A stretch of 64,000 nt of DNA from Lysinibacillus alkalisoli. Lineage in GTDB: Bacteria; Bacillota; Bacilli; Bacillales_A; Planococcaceae. This document shows positions 36,072 through 44,930 of the stretch, piece by piece. Made by a program: the position numbers and the translations under genes. Location of the stretch: positions 17,841 through 81,840 of the forward strand of contig NZ_BMJT01000010.1 in NCBI RefSeq assembly GCF_014643595.1, given 5' to 3'. The first letter of the stretch is position 1, and every line of letters begins with the position of its first letter. The notes under the pieces were generated by a model, which saw only the letters and a list, made by a program, of their open reading frames with translations, made no database searches and had not been told where the DNA came from.

Positions 36072-37595
36072 CTACCCCTCTTTCATAAATGCATCTCTTA
36101 GCTGATATTTCAATATTTTCCCTGATGTATTACGTGGTAAAACATCTACATATAAAATTTGTCGTGGTACCTTATAACCAGCAATACGCTCTCGGCAATA
36201 TGTTAGCAATGCTTCTTCATCAATTTTTTCGTTTGGTTTTGGCACAAGTACAGCTGTGACGGTTTCGCCCCATTTCTCGTCTGGCAAACCAATTGTTGCT
36301 GCTTCTAATATTTGTGGGTGACTATTTAATACTTGTTCGACTTCAACAGAATATACATTTTCCCCACCTGAAATAATCATATCTTTTTTACGATCAACAA
36401 TTGTAATAAAGCCATCTTCATCAACTGTTGCTAGATCACCTGTCATTAACCAACCGTCTCTAAACGTTTTCTGTGTCTCCTCTGGCTTGCGATAATACTC
36501 TTTCATAATGGTTTCACCTTTTAAAACAAACTCACCTGTTTCACCTGGTTTAACATCTTCCATATCATCATTTACCACACGAGCAATTAATAAAGGCATT
36601 GATTTGCCACCCGCACCGATTTTTTCAGCATGCTCCTCTGGTGTTAAATACGTACCTCCTGGCCCCGCTTCTGTTAAACCACATAAATTATAAAATTGGT
36701 CTGTGCCAAACAACGCAATTGCATCATTAATCAGTTTTGGTGCCATTGGGGCAGCCCCGTAAAAACATGCTCGCAAAGAACTTAAATCATATTGATTGTT
36801 ATTTGGGACGTTTAAAATGGCATTATACATGGCTGGTACACCAAATAATGTGGTTACTTTGTAGCGCTCAATATCTTCTAACACTTGTACAGGATTAAAA
36901 TCACGATGCACGATGCATGTCATACCTGCTGCTATAGCTGTATTATTAATTAAATTCAATTGTGCCGAATGAAACATAGGGGCCATGCAAATCGTAACGT
37001 CTTGACGACTAAATTGACTAATTAGAGTAAAGGCCGTACTCACATTGATAATTGCTTGGTGATGAAATAGTGCTCCCTTTGGGTAACCCGTTGTCCCTGA
37101 TGTGTATAAAATCTCAGCATCGTCTAGGATGGAGACATGTATATTGGGCTGTACTACACTACTTGACAAGAATTGTTCCCAACTTGTATTCTCTCCTGAT
37201 TGGGATTGAGGCACACTTACAATAGGCACAGATTTTGTTAGGGTGGCATTTACTGTTTCTAATAATGCTTCGGATATTTCATCTCCGATAACAAGATCTG
37301 CCTCAGATTGACTTAAAATATATTCTGTTTCAATAGCAGTTAATCTAAAGTTCACAGGTACAGCCACACAACCCGCTCTTGCAATGCCATAAAAAACTAT
37401 CATGAAGTAGTCTGAGTTCTTCATGAAAATGGCCACTTTACTTCCTTTTTTATATCCCTTTTCAATTAAGGCATTAGCTACCCGATTAACCTCGTCATTG
37501 AACGCCTCATATGTATATTGACGTTCACCAAAAATGACAGCTATTTTCTCTGGATGTCTTTGGGCATTTAAAGCTAAAACAGTACTTAAATCCAT
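36072..37595 (-). CDS. Fatty acyl-CoA synthetase
   Basis: A 507-residue ANL enzyme. P-loop YTSGTTGYPKGALFH, NLCGLTEAGPGG, TGDLATVDEDGFI and the catalytic-Lys motif PRNTSGKILKYQLRD. It is the first gene of an operon with thiolase, SDR and acyl-CoA dehydrogenase, so its fatty acyl-CoA product should feed beta-oxidation. Upstream there is an inverted repeat shared with the 29.8 kb ligase gene and a good ribosome binding site GGAGG. Confidence 0.92.
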   Translation of the reverse strand: MDLSTVLALNAQRHPEKIAVIFGERQYTYEAFNDEVNRVANALIEKGYKKGSKVAIFMKNSDYFMIVFYGIARAGCVAVPVNFRLTAIETEYILSQSEADLVIGDEISEALLETVNATLTKSVPIVSVPQSQSGENTSWEQFLSSSVVQPNIHVSILDDAEILYTSGTTGYPKGALFHHQAIINVSTAFTLISQFSRQDVTICMAPMFHSAQLNLINNTAIAAGMTCIVHRDFNPVQVLEDIERYKVTTLFGVPAMYNAILNVPNNNQYDLSSLRACFYGAAPMAPKLINDAIALFGTDQFYNLCGLTEAGPGGTYLTPEEHAEKIGAGGKSMPLLIARVVNDDMEDVKPGETGEFVLKGETIMKEYYRKPEETQKTFRDGWLMTGDLATVDEDGFITIVDRKKDMIISGGENVYSVEVEQVLNSHPQILEAATIGLPDEKWGETVTAVLVPKPNEKIDEEALLTYCRERIAGYKVPRQILYVDVLPRNTSGKILKYQLRDAFMKEG

Positions 37596-37607
37596 AAAAC
37601 GACCTCC

Positions 37608-37625
37608 TAAACAGAATTTTCTGAC
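37608..37625. promoter_or_regulatory. Inverted repeat upstream of the fatty-acid oxidation operon (copy 2)
   Basis: TAAACAGAATTTTCTGAC, with arms CAGAA and TTCTG around TT, overlaps the region just before the ribosome binding site. It matches the site at 31432 in 16 of 18 bases. A repressor such as a TetR-type FadR could bind here. Confidence 0.5.
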
Positions 37626-37932
37626 TTCATAACTATTTTTAGTTTAGCAACCGTTTTTTATTACTGCAAGTGCCTATTTTTATTATTCCAAAAAATCTTT
37701 AACATATTATTATTTCAAGATAAATTTATATACCTATCGAATTTGCATATTTTTTGTACTTTATACGTTTTAAATTATGTAAAAATAATGATTAGCTCAA
37801 ACAAATAAATTTTTCAACAATAGTAAATTGATCAAGTAATATGAGAGGGTGCTTCCAAAACTTATTTTATCTCACATCGTTTAGGATAACTTGTACGTTT
37901 TATTAAATTGGAATAACAGAAGAGAAAGCAAA
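37626..37932. other. AT-rich intergenic region upstream of the beta-oxidation operon
   Basis: About 300 bases with no gene I can support. It holds the operon promoter and a short AT-rich tract; I see no coding capacity or repeat beyond that. Confidence 0.6.
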
Positions 37933-37972
37933 TAAGTGATAAAGGAGAAAATATACGCTGCCCTTTACCACT
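37933..37972. terminator. Terminator-like hairpin after copD
   Basis: AAGTGATAAAGG and CCTTTACCACTT pair with one mismatch around a loop of about 16 bases; the T run on the copD side is short. Confidence 0.6.
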
Positions 37973-37987
37973 TATTTTGCACGCTAT

Positions 37988-39061
37988 TTAGCTAATTTGA
38001 ATACTTGAAAGTATGGCGATATACATGATACTACTTACCATAACCGTTAATACTATAGTTAGCCATATGGTATATTCTTTAACAAAGGAATAAATCATAC
38101 ACACCATTATCATCCCCGTCACCACAATGCCTAGAATCGCTGTGTATGACACTGTTAAAGAAATAGTAGATGTTGTAGTTATATTTAGGTCTAGCCATTG
38201 CTGGATCAATATTGGAATGGCTTCGTTTGTTACTATCACATTTTGTGGTGGCTCTTGATTACTTAAATAAGCGGTTATTGTGAATATGAGCAGTAAAACT
38301 ATTGTCTCCACTCGTAGCCAAGGTAAAGGATTAAATGAAGGTTGTTGAAGTATACGTTTTTTTATCAGCACCCCATTCATTAATGCGTAATATAAGACTG
38401 GTAGCATTAAGATATTTTTCCACAGTAGAGCATGACCATATGATGTGTACCAAGAAGCAGGGTAACTTGGTATGATCAACCATAAAGCTAAAACGCCTGT
38501 TATTGCCATGCCAACTAAACAAGTCATAGCGAGTTTAGAAAACCATTGCAAAAATGATAACCAATGCTTAGTATCCTTAGCTAAAACGCTCAACCACAAT
38601 AACACACCTACCCACATGCTTACAGCAAAAATATGCATCGTTTGAATGAGGGCTCCTGTATAAGGTTTTGTGGCATTGATATGACTGCCCCATGCCAAAC
38701 CTATAATTAATAACAAGCTTAATACTAAGCCTACAATACGCGATGCCTTTGTCTCGCTGGCTCGTTTAATATATCCCATTAATATGATTGTTACGATAAT
38801 AACCCATAAGGTTACTTTGCCCTTTTCATACGTCAAAAAGTACGTTGCCATACTCGTTGCCAGCGTATTTTTTTGCATTAAAAACAGCAAAATGGGTATC
38901 GACTGTAATAACATAATCAACATAATACAACTCGTTGCTATAAAGACAATGTATTTGGATAAATGTAATGTCGGCTTAGCGGTTTTGGGGGTAGATCGTA
39001 AAATAAAGTAACCGACAATTAGGGATAAACAAATATATTGGGACAGTTTTAACCAAATCAT
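37988..39061 (-). CDS. CopD-like copper transport membrane protein
   Basis: A 357-residue protein with about nine hydrophobic helices. The family-specific segment MHIFAVSMWVGVLLWLSV and the region AMTCLVGMAITGV resemble the CopD domain. In B. subtilis YcnJ, CopC and CopD domains are fused; here they are separate genes with a 4-base overlap. Probable copper uptake or export across the membrane; direction is unproven. Confidence 0.82.
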   Translation of the reverse strand: MIWLKLSQYICLSLIVGYFILRSTPKTAKPTLHLSKYIVFIATSCIMLIMLLQSIPILLFLMQKNTLATSMATYFLTYEKGKVTLWVIIVTIILMGYIKRASETKASRIVGLVLSLLLIIGLAWGSHINATKPYTGALIQTMHIFAVSMWVGVLLWLSVLAKDTKHWLSFLQWFSKLAMTCLVGMAITGVLALWLIIPSYPASWYTSYGHALLWKNILMLPVLYYALMNGVLIKKRILQQPSFNPLPWLRVETIVLLLIFTITAYLSNQEPPQNVIVTNEAIPILIQQWLDLNITTTSTISLTVSYTAILGIVVTGMIMVCMIYSFVKEYTIWLTIVLTVMVSSIMYIAILSSIQIS

Positions 39062-39591
39062 GCCCGTTTCTTTCTTGTTAAAATAAAGCCAACAATCACA
39101 ACGGCTAATACTATAATGCCAATCAAAAAGAGATAATTGTTTTTTTCTTTTGACTGTTCATCATTAGCTTTTTGAGTATCACGTGTTGTTTTTTCTCCAG
39201 AAGCAACCACTGGTTTGTCTGTCGTTTTTTCTGTTGTAGTATTTGCTTGTTCAACAGTAAAAGTAATATTACCATCTAGCAAATGACCATCCGCACCAAT
39301 AATTTGCCATACCGCTGTATATTCACCATTTGTTAAAGGTTGCGCCATAGTACCTGTCAAGGTAGCATCTTGATGTGTCATTTCCATAGCGACAAGCTCA
39401 CCAGCACTATCTTTCAATTCGAATGTACTACCTTCTTCCAACTTACCTTCAAAGACTAATTGTACTGTTGTTAAGTCTTTTGTTATGATTGCGCCATCCT
39501 CTGGGTTAGAATGACTTAAATGTGTATGTGCAAACGCACTATTCATCCATAACAATAGTAACATAGGACAAATCAGTATTATTTTTCGCAT
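39058..39591 (-). CDS. CopC-domain copper-binding protein
   Basis: A 177-residue exported protein. Signal peptide (1-21), then mature N-terminus HTHLSHSNP, typical of the CopC copper site, and a second conserved His in GADGHLLDGNITFTV. A Thr/Lys-rich linker leads to a C-terminal membrane helix (about 152-170) and a basic tail, so it is anchored on the outer face. The gene overlaps copD. Confidence 0.88.
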   Translation of the reverse strand: MRKIILICPMLLLLWMNSAFAHTHLSHSNPEDGAIITKDLTTVQLVFEGKLEEGSTFELKDSAGELVAMEMTHQDATLTGTMAQPLTNGEYTAVWQIIGADGHLLDGNITFTVEQANTTTEKTTDKPVVASGEKTTRDTQKANDEQSKEKNNYLFLIGIIVLAVVIVGFILTRKKRA

Positions 39592-39787
39592 ATGTCTCCT
39601 CCTTTTGAATACTTCACACTATAACTAAAAAATGTGAAATTTGATTGAAAAAAGAGTGAAAAGATATAAAAATATTTCGAATAAAAGATATTTATACCTT
39701 AAGCTTGTTTTAGCACCTTATATATTTTCCAAAATAAGCGGAACACCTGCAATACTACCAAATATAGTTAAGTAGCTTTTTCCACAT

Positions 39788-39825
39788 AAAAAAAGCACTA
39801 TGAGTATGATACTGCTCATAGTACT
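39788..39825 (-). terminator. Terminator after the AIM24-like gene
   Basis: On the minus strand AGTACTATGAGCAG pairs with ATACTCATAGTGCT (one mismatch), followed by TTTTTTT. Confidence 0.88.
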
Positions 39826-39833
39826 TAATTTAC

Positions 39834-40526
39834 TTAACCTTCTGTGTGTGCGTGATATACTTCCTCAAATGGTTGTACAATAACAAAGCCCTCGCCTGAG
39901 AATGCCATTTGTATGGACTCCCCGCTTCCACGGCCAATCAATGTGCGGAAGCTAACATCTGTTTTAAACTCTGGAGTTAGATTGCCTGACCACGCGACTG
40001 TGGCATGTGGGTCTGTGTAAATCGTTTCGCCTGGTTTCACTACTAAAGTAAGCGGCTCAAAATGTGTAGTTATGGCTACTTTGCCATAACCTGAAAGTGC
40101 CACATTAAACAAACCACCCGACATAATACCTGCCATTTTACGCATTAATTTGATATCCCAATCAATAGATGATTCAAATGCTAATAAATCATTACCATTC
40201 ACGCATAATTTATCATTTTGCAAATCAAAGATTGTAATTTTTTTACCTTGGTCAGCCAGATATAAACGACCATTTCCTGTCGCTTTCATTAATGATGTAC
40301 CTTCTCCAGTGAAGGCTTTTTTAAACATCTTACCAAGGCCATGTTCGAGTACACGTTCACGTTCAAATCGAATACCACCTGTATAAGAAATCATAGCTCC
40401 CATTTTAGACCATACTTCCCCGTCTAAATTTACTTCTAGTACACGCTCTGTTTCTAATTGAAAGAAATCGTTTTTTGTATCATCTTGTTGCGTTTGTTGA
40501 ATGAAATCTTGTAATGTTTTTGCCAA
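39834..40526 (-). CDS. AIM24-family protein
   Basis: A 230-residue soluble protein of repeated short beta strands, with GLGKMFKKAFTGEGTSLMKATGNG and the terminal GSGESIQMAFSGEGFVIVQPFEEV, which I associate with the AIM24/TIGR00266 family. No catalytic site is known to me in that family. AGGGAGTGAG precedes the ATG. It is separated from rtcB by about 175 bases and is probably an independent unit. Confidence 0.82.
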   Translation of the reverse strand: MAKTLQDFIQQTQQDDTKNDFFQLETERVLEVNLDGEVWSKMGAMISYTGGIRFERERVLEHGLGKMFKKAFTGEGTSLMKATGNGRLYLADQGKKITIFDLQNDKLCVNGNDLLAFESSIDWDIKLMRKMAGIMSGGLFNVALSGYGKVAITTHFEPLTLVVKPGETIYTDPHATVAWSGNLTPEFKTDVSFRTLIGRGSGESIQMAFSGEGFVIVQPFEEVYHAHTEG

Positions 40527-40640
40527 CTTGACTCACTCCCTTTCATTTATTTACGGGCTATCGCTTAAAAGGTTACGCATTTCATAGCTATTTCTTAGTC
40601 TCTATTCCCCTATTAATCATGTTTTATGCAGTGACAATAG

Positions 40641-40696
40641 AAAAACACCTCATTCACTAACACACTTTGTAAGCGGTATGTCTCGTAAATAAGGTG
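40641..40696 (-). terminator. Possible terminator after rtcB
   Basis: On the minus strand CACCTTATT pairs with AATGAGGTG around a 30-base loop, followed by TTTTTC. The large loop makes it less certain. Confidence 0.5.
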
Positions 40697-40702
40697 ATTA
40701 CT

Positions 40703-41911
40703 TTAATCTTTATAAGGGTCAAATTCATTTGCTCCTGCCATCGCAACACCGATTGGGCGTAGCGTGTGCAAAATATCTAATGTTCCTTGATGAGCATCTA
40801 AAACCGTTTGTAACTTGCGATAAACAAAAGGGCTTTCGTCTGTTCCACCACCGCGCAGTTCAATGCCATATTCTTTAACTGCTTGTTGCATTTGATAAGG
40901 TACAATCTTGCCACCTGTTCGTTTTCTTGTTTTCCAGTTCATTTTCCCTGCGGCTTCTGTTCGACTCATAATACGGCCAGCACCATGTACTGTACTATGC
41001 CATGCATTATTATTTTGTTCATTATCCTTGCCTCGTACAATGACTGATTTATCACACATGCTACCACCAATAAAGCCTAATTGATTGGGAGCACTAGGTG
41101 TAGCACCTTTACGTACAACAATATATTGCTGTCCGTTATGTTGTTCTTTCCATGCAAAATTGTGATGATTATGCACTTCCATTGTAGTTCTAGCCCCTAA
41201 AATGTCTAGTACCTCATCCATCACAACATCGCGGCCCGCATAAGCATAACGCCCTGCTAATGTCATAGCCTTCATATAGAGTTCGCCAATTTCTGTATCT
41301 ACATGTAGTAATGTTGGTTTTTGTTCCATACGCTCACCAGGTGCTTTATCTAAAAACGATCGACCAGCAGCAATATTTAAAAATCCGCTTGCTGTTTTAT
41401 GTCCAAAGCCTCTGCTACCAAAATGATTAGCTACCCAAACTGCTCCTGTTGCTTCTTCGACAAACAAGTCGACAAAGTGGTTACCTGAACCTACTGTACC
41501 TAGTTGTTCATAAGCGAGCTTTTTTAATATATCATGCTCTTGTTGTCCAAAAGCCTTGTAAACTGCCCAGTCAGCATCATCAAATACTTCATGGTCTATT
41601 TTCTTTTTATTTTTACGCCCAATGCCAAACGAAATGCGTTTAGCCACGTCATCCATAATCCAAGCTAAATCTTCTTTTATATCATCATAGTATAAATTAG
41701 TACGCACTGCTTTATTGCCACATGCAATATCATAACCTACGCCAGATGGTGCCACTTGATTATGATAAGCAATGACACCGCCTACTGGTTGACTATACCC
41801 ATAATGACCGTCTGCACAGAGCACGCCACCTGCTACGTCGCCTGTTTGTAAACATGTATTAAATTGACGTAACGTTTGTTCTTCGTGTTGTCCAAATATC
41901 GTTGTCTTCAT
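40703..41911 (-). CDS. rtcB: RtcB-type RNA ligase
   Basis: A 402-residue ligase that joins RNA 2',3'-cyclic phosphate or 3'-phosphate ends to 5'-OH ends. The Mn-binding Cys is in GYDIACG, a His cluster in GSGNHFVDLF and VANHFGSRGFGHK, and the guanylated His in VHGAGRIMSR. Everything needed for the GTP/Mn-dependent reaction is present. No archease, RtcA or RtcR lies beside it. In bacteria it is linked to repair of tRNA or rRNA cleaved by toxins. Confidence 0.94.
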   Translation of the reverse strand: MKTTIFGQHEEQTLRQFNTCLQTGDVAGGVLCADGHYGYSQPVGGVIAYHNQVAPSGVGYDIACGNKAVRTNLYYDDIKEDLAWIMDDVAKRISFGIGRKNKKKIDHEVFDDADWAVYKAFGQQEHDILKKLAYEQLGTVGSGNHFVDLFVEEATGAVWVANHFGSRGFGHKTASGFLNIAAGRSFLDKAPGERMEQKPTLLHVDTEIGELYMKAMTLAGRYAYAGRDVVMDEVLDILGARTTMEVHNHHNFAWKEQHNGQQYIVVRKGATPSAPNQLGFIGGSMCDKSVIVRGKDNEQNNNAWHSTVHGAGRIMSRTEAAGKMNWKTRKRTGGKIVPYQMQQAVKEYGIELRGGGTDESPFVYRKLQTVLDAHQGTLDILHTLRPIGVAMAGANEFDPYKD

Positions 41912-41996
41912 TGATTAATCAAAAGCCTCTTTTCTTCACTATATATTTTTGTGATTATGTCATGTTTAGTGAGCTTTTGCAACCTTCTTGTAGTGA

Positions 41997-43559
41997 TTAA
42001 TAGTAGATTTTCCAATTATGATTACAAGTTGCCTCAATAATAGGGTGTTGAATAAAGTAATCTGCAATAATCTCCGTCATATCCATCTGAATATCTTTAA
42101 TCACTGTCTTACCTTTAAACATATCAAAATGCCCAGCGCCTGTTGCACGGTAATTATTCATCACCACATCGTATGATGCTGTCATGTCTAATGGTTGATG
42201 CTGATACGTGATATTTACTACTCGTTGTCCAATGGGTTGCCTAATATCAAATGCATAAGTGATCCCTTCCCACATATCATAGTTGTAAGGCTCTGCCTTG
42301 GGATAGGTAAAAGCGCTTGATACAACAAGTTGTCCTTTCTCTGTAAGCTCGAAATATGTGGCACATTGCTCTAAAGCATCTTTAATGTCCTGACCAGTTA
42401 AGCGCAATACGACTAATGTATTGGGATAAATATAGTTGGTTACAATGTCTCGCATCGTGACTTCATTAGGTAGCCCCCCCGGCTCATCATGAAATAAGGA
42501 TGTAGCAGATATTGAAGCACCTGAGACTGCCATTTGAATACGGTTAATTAACTCTACATAAGGGTGCTCTGTCACTCTTGCTTGAAAGGCATCTTCAAAT
42601 TGAATGGAACCAATCACATGCCCGATTGGCTCATCTAGCCACTGCTCTGTTGCTTCGTACACTTCATGATGTAACCGTTCAATCTCTTGATTCATGCTTG
42701 TAGTTTCGGTGATTGGTAGTAAAGTTGGCTCATGGGTCAATGTCACAATTTCACCTGTTGTATCATACGTAATATCTACCGTGATACAGCCTAAATGAGT
42801 ACCTTTAGTGCCCGGTTGAACGACGGATTTGCCATGTATTTTCGTTTGAATAAGACGGTGCTGATGCCCAGTAATAATTATATCGACACCTTCTAACTCC
42901 TCACATAATTGATAACCTTCATTCTCACCTGTTGTTTCGATTTTTTTACCTGTTTCAAGGTCATTTTCAAACCCGCCATGATAGGCAATTACAATAAGAT
43001 GGGGGGCTTCATGCTCTTTAATGTACGGAAGCCATTGTTTCGCCGTATCAACAGCGCTTTTAAAATGCCAACCTTTTATATGCTTAGGCGCCTCCCATAC
43101 AGGAATAAACTGCGTTGTTAAACCTAAAATAGCTACTTTAATTTTTGCTATCTCTTTTATGATATAAGGCTCGAAAACGACATTTCCCTCATCATCTACC
43201 ATATTCGCCACTATATAAGGGAAATGCGCCTCTTTTGCAACTTGTTTTACAAGTACATGACCATAATTAAATTCATGATTGCCTAACACAGCCGCGTCAT
43301 AACGAAGGTGATTGGCAACTTTTATCATGGCATTTTCACTAATGGACGTTTTTTTATATTGATAATAGGTTAATGGGCTTCCTTGAATAAAATCACCATT
43401 TTCAATGAGTAGCGAGGGCGCTTTCTCTCTCTGTTTTTCAATGATTGTGGCTAACTTACCTAAACCTAATGTTTCATTTTTATCAGCACTAAAACGTGTT
43501 GGCATTACATAACCATGTATATCGCTAGTCGCTAATATTTGAATTTTTTTATGTGTCAT
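41997..43559 (-). CDS. Metallophosphatase/5'-nucleotidase family protein, cytoplasmic form
   Basis: About 520 residues. The metallophosphoesterase domain has SDIHGY, NGDFIQGSP, GNHEFNYG, VIAYHGG and ITGHQHRL; a C-terminal 5'-nucleotidase domain (about 330-520) carries the typical NNYRATGAGHF. No signal peptide is present, in contrast to UshA, so it acts inside the cell. The ATG at 43559 follows AAAGGGTG, so an upstream ATG at 43577 overlaps the ribosome binding site. It diverges from phnD across a PhoP-like site. Confidence 0.87.
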   Translation of the reverse strand: MTHKKIQILATSDIHGYVMPTRFSADKNETLGLGKLATIIEKQREKAPSLLIENGDFIQGSPLTYYQYKKTSISENAMIKVANHLRYDAAVLGNHEFNYGHVLVKQVAKEAHFPYIVANMVDDEGNVVFEPYIIKEIAKIKVAILGLTTQFIPVWEAPKHIKGWHFKSAVDTAKQWLPYIKEHEAPHLIVIAYHGGFENDLETGKKIETTGENEGYQLCEELEGVDIIITGHQHRLIQTKIHGKSVVQPGTKGTHLGCITVDITYDTTGEIVTLTHEPTLLPITETTSMNQEIERLHHEVYEATEQWLDEPIGHVIGSIQFEDAFQARVTEHPYVELINRIQMAVSGASISATSLFHDEPGGLPNEVTMRDIVTNYIYPNTLVVLRLTGQDIKDALEQCATYFELTEKGQLVVSSAFTYPKAEPYNYDMWEGITYAFDIRQPIGQRVVNITYQHQPLDMTASYDVVMNNYRATGAGHFDMFKGKTVIKDIQMDMTEIIADYFIQHPIIEATCNHNWKIYY

Positions 43560-43667
43560 ACATTCGCACCCTTTCATTAAAATTCGTCATACGTCAACTG
43601 CTTATTATACGTTTCCATACACTCCCATTGATATTTAAATGATATTTTTAATTATTTATTAATATTT

Positions 43668-43694
43668 TTTACTTAAAGTTAACATTTATTCACA
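43668..43694. promoter_or_regulatory. PhoP-box-like repeats between phnD and the nucleotidase gene
   Basis: TTTACT, TTAACA and TTCACA occur in tandem with 5- and 4-base gaps, matching TT(A/T/C)ACA repeats of Bacillus PhoP sites. A fourth TCCTAT follows after 4 bases. A possible -10 TATACT lies at 43727-43732. Phosphate-starvation control is inferred. Confidence 0.5.
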
Positions 43695-43769
43695 TAAATC
43701 CTATTACTCTTCATTTTTCTTTACGTTATACTTGGTATCGCATTACATTTCCTAGGAGGGTTATGAAAG

Positions 43770-44855
43770 ATGAAAAAATTATGGTTTTTAGCAATGTCAT
43801 TATTATTACTTGCTGTGTTAGCTGCTTGTGGCAGTGACAATAAAGATGACAAAGATACTAAAGATGATGGCAGTAAAGAGGGCGATAATGCTACTGCTGA
43901 AGACAGTAATACAAAGATTGAAGAATTATCAATCGGTTTCGTTCCTTCACGTAATCCAGATGAAATTATTACAGCAACTGAACCACTTAAAGCTTTATTA
44001 ACAGACCAACTTGCGAAGGAAGGCTATGATGTCGAAAATATCGACATTACAGTTGGTACAAGTTTTGAGGCTGTTGGTGAAGCATTATCAGCAGGTACTA
44101 CAGATATTGGATTAATTCCTGGCGGCACTTATGTATTATATGACGATGGTGCAGAAGTTATTTTAACAGCAACACGTGCAGGGCTTAGCAATGACTCAGA
44201 TGACCCTGTTGAGTGGAATAAAAATAAACCTACAGAAGCAACAGATGAGCAAACGACATCTTACCGTGCATTATTAATTGCTGGTCCATCCGAAAAAGGA
44301 CAAGCACTTGCTAAAAAAGTGAATGATGGTGAGAAGCTAACGTTTGAAGACTTAAACGATGCTAGTTGGAATGTGATGTCTCCATCATCACCAGCAGGTT
44401 ACATTTATCCTGCATTATGGTTAAAGGAAAACTTTGATAAAACGATTCCTGATTTATCTAAAGTTGTACAAGCAGACTCTTATGGTAACGCCTTTGCCCG
44501 CTTAGCTGCTGGTCAAGCTGATGTACTCGTTGCCTATGCTGATGCTCGTCGTGATTTTGAAGAAAATTGGGAAGCCGAGTTTGACCGTAAAGCTTCGATT
44601 TGGGATGAGACAAATGTCATTGGTGTAATGCCTCCTATTTATAATGACACTATTAGTGTAAGTAAAAATTCAGACATTATGGATGATGACTTAAAAACAG
44701 CATTACAAAAAGCTTTCATTGAGATTGCTAAAACAGATGAAGGTAAAGAAGTTATCGGCATTTACAGTCATGAAGGCTACACAGAAGCAAAAGATGCGGA
44801 CTACGATAAAGAGCGTGAAGCACAAAAATTACTACAAGAAATTGATACGAAATAA
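43770..44855 (+). CDS. phnD: Phosphonate/phosphate-type ABC transporter substrate-binding lipoprotein
   Basis: A 361-residue lipoprotein with lipobox LAACGSD at about residue 18 and an Asp/Lys-rich linker (24-50). The binding domain has SIGFVPSRNPDEI, DIGLIPGGTYVLY, SPAGYIYPAL and DVLVAYADARRDFE, as in PhnD. It is followed by phnC and two phnE genes. A terminator hairpin separates it from phnC, which would give more binding protein than transporter. Substrate identity is inferred from the cluster. Confidence 0.9.
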   Translation: MKKLWFLAMSLLLLAVLAACGSDNKDDKDTKDDGSKEGDNATAEDSNTKIEELSIGFVPSRNPDEIITATEPLKALLTDQLAKEGYDVENIDITVGTSFEAVGEALSAGTTDIGLIPGGTYVLYDDGAEVILTATRAGLSNDSDDPVEWNKNKPTEATDEQTTSYRALLIAGPSEKGQALAKKVNDGEKLTFEDLNDASWNVMSPSSPAGYIYPALWLKENFDKTIPDLSKVVQADSYGNAFARLAAGQADVLVAYADARRDFEENWEAEFDRKASIWDETNVIGVMPPIYNDTISVSKNSDIMDDDLKTALQKAFIEIAKTDEGKEVIGIYSHEGYTEAKDADYDKEREAQKLLQEIDTK

Positions 44856-44863
44856 AACACAAG

Positions 44864-44906
44864 AGATGTCCGAATGGTCAAGTTGACAATCTGGACATCT
44901 TTTTTA
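44864..44906 (+). terminator. Attenuating terminator between phnD and phnC
   Basis: AGATGTCC pairs with GGACATCT around a loop of about 21 bases, followed by TTTTTT. It should lower expression of phnCEE relative to phnD. Confidence 0.75.
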
Positions 44907-44930
44907 TTACAGTAGGTTAGGAGCTTTTAC

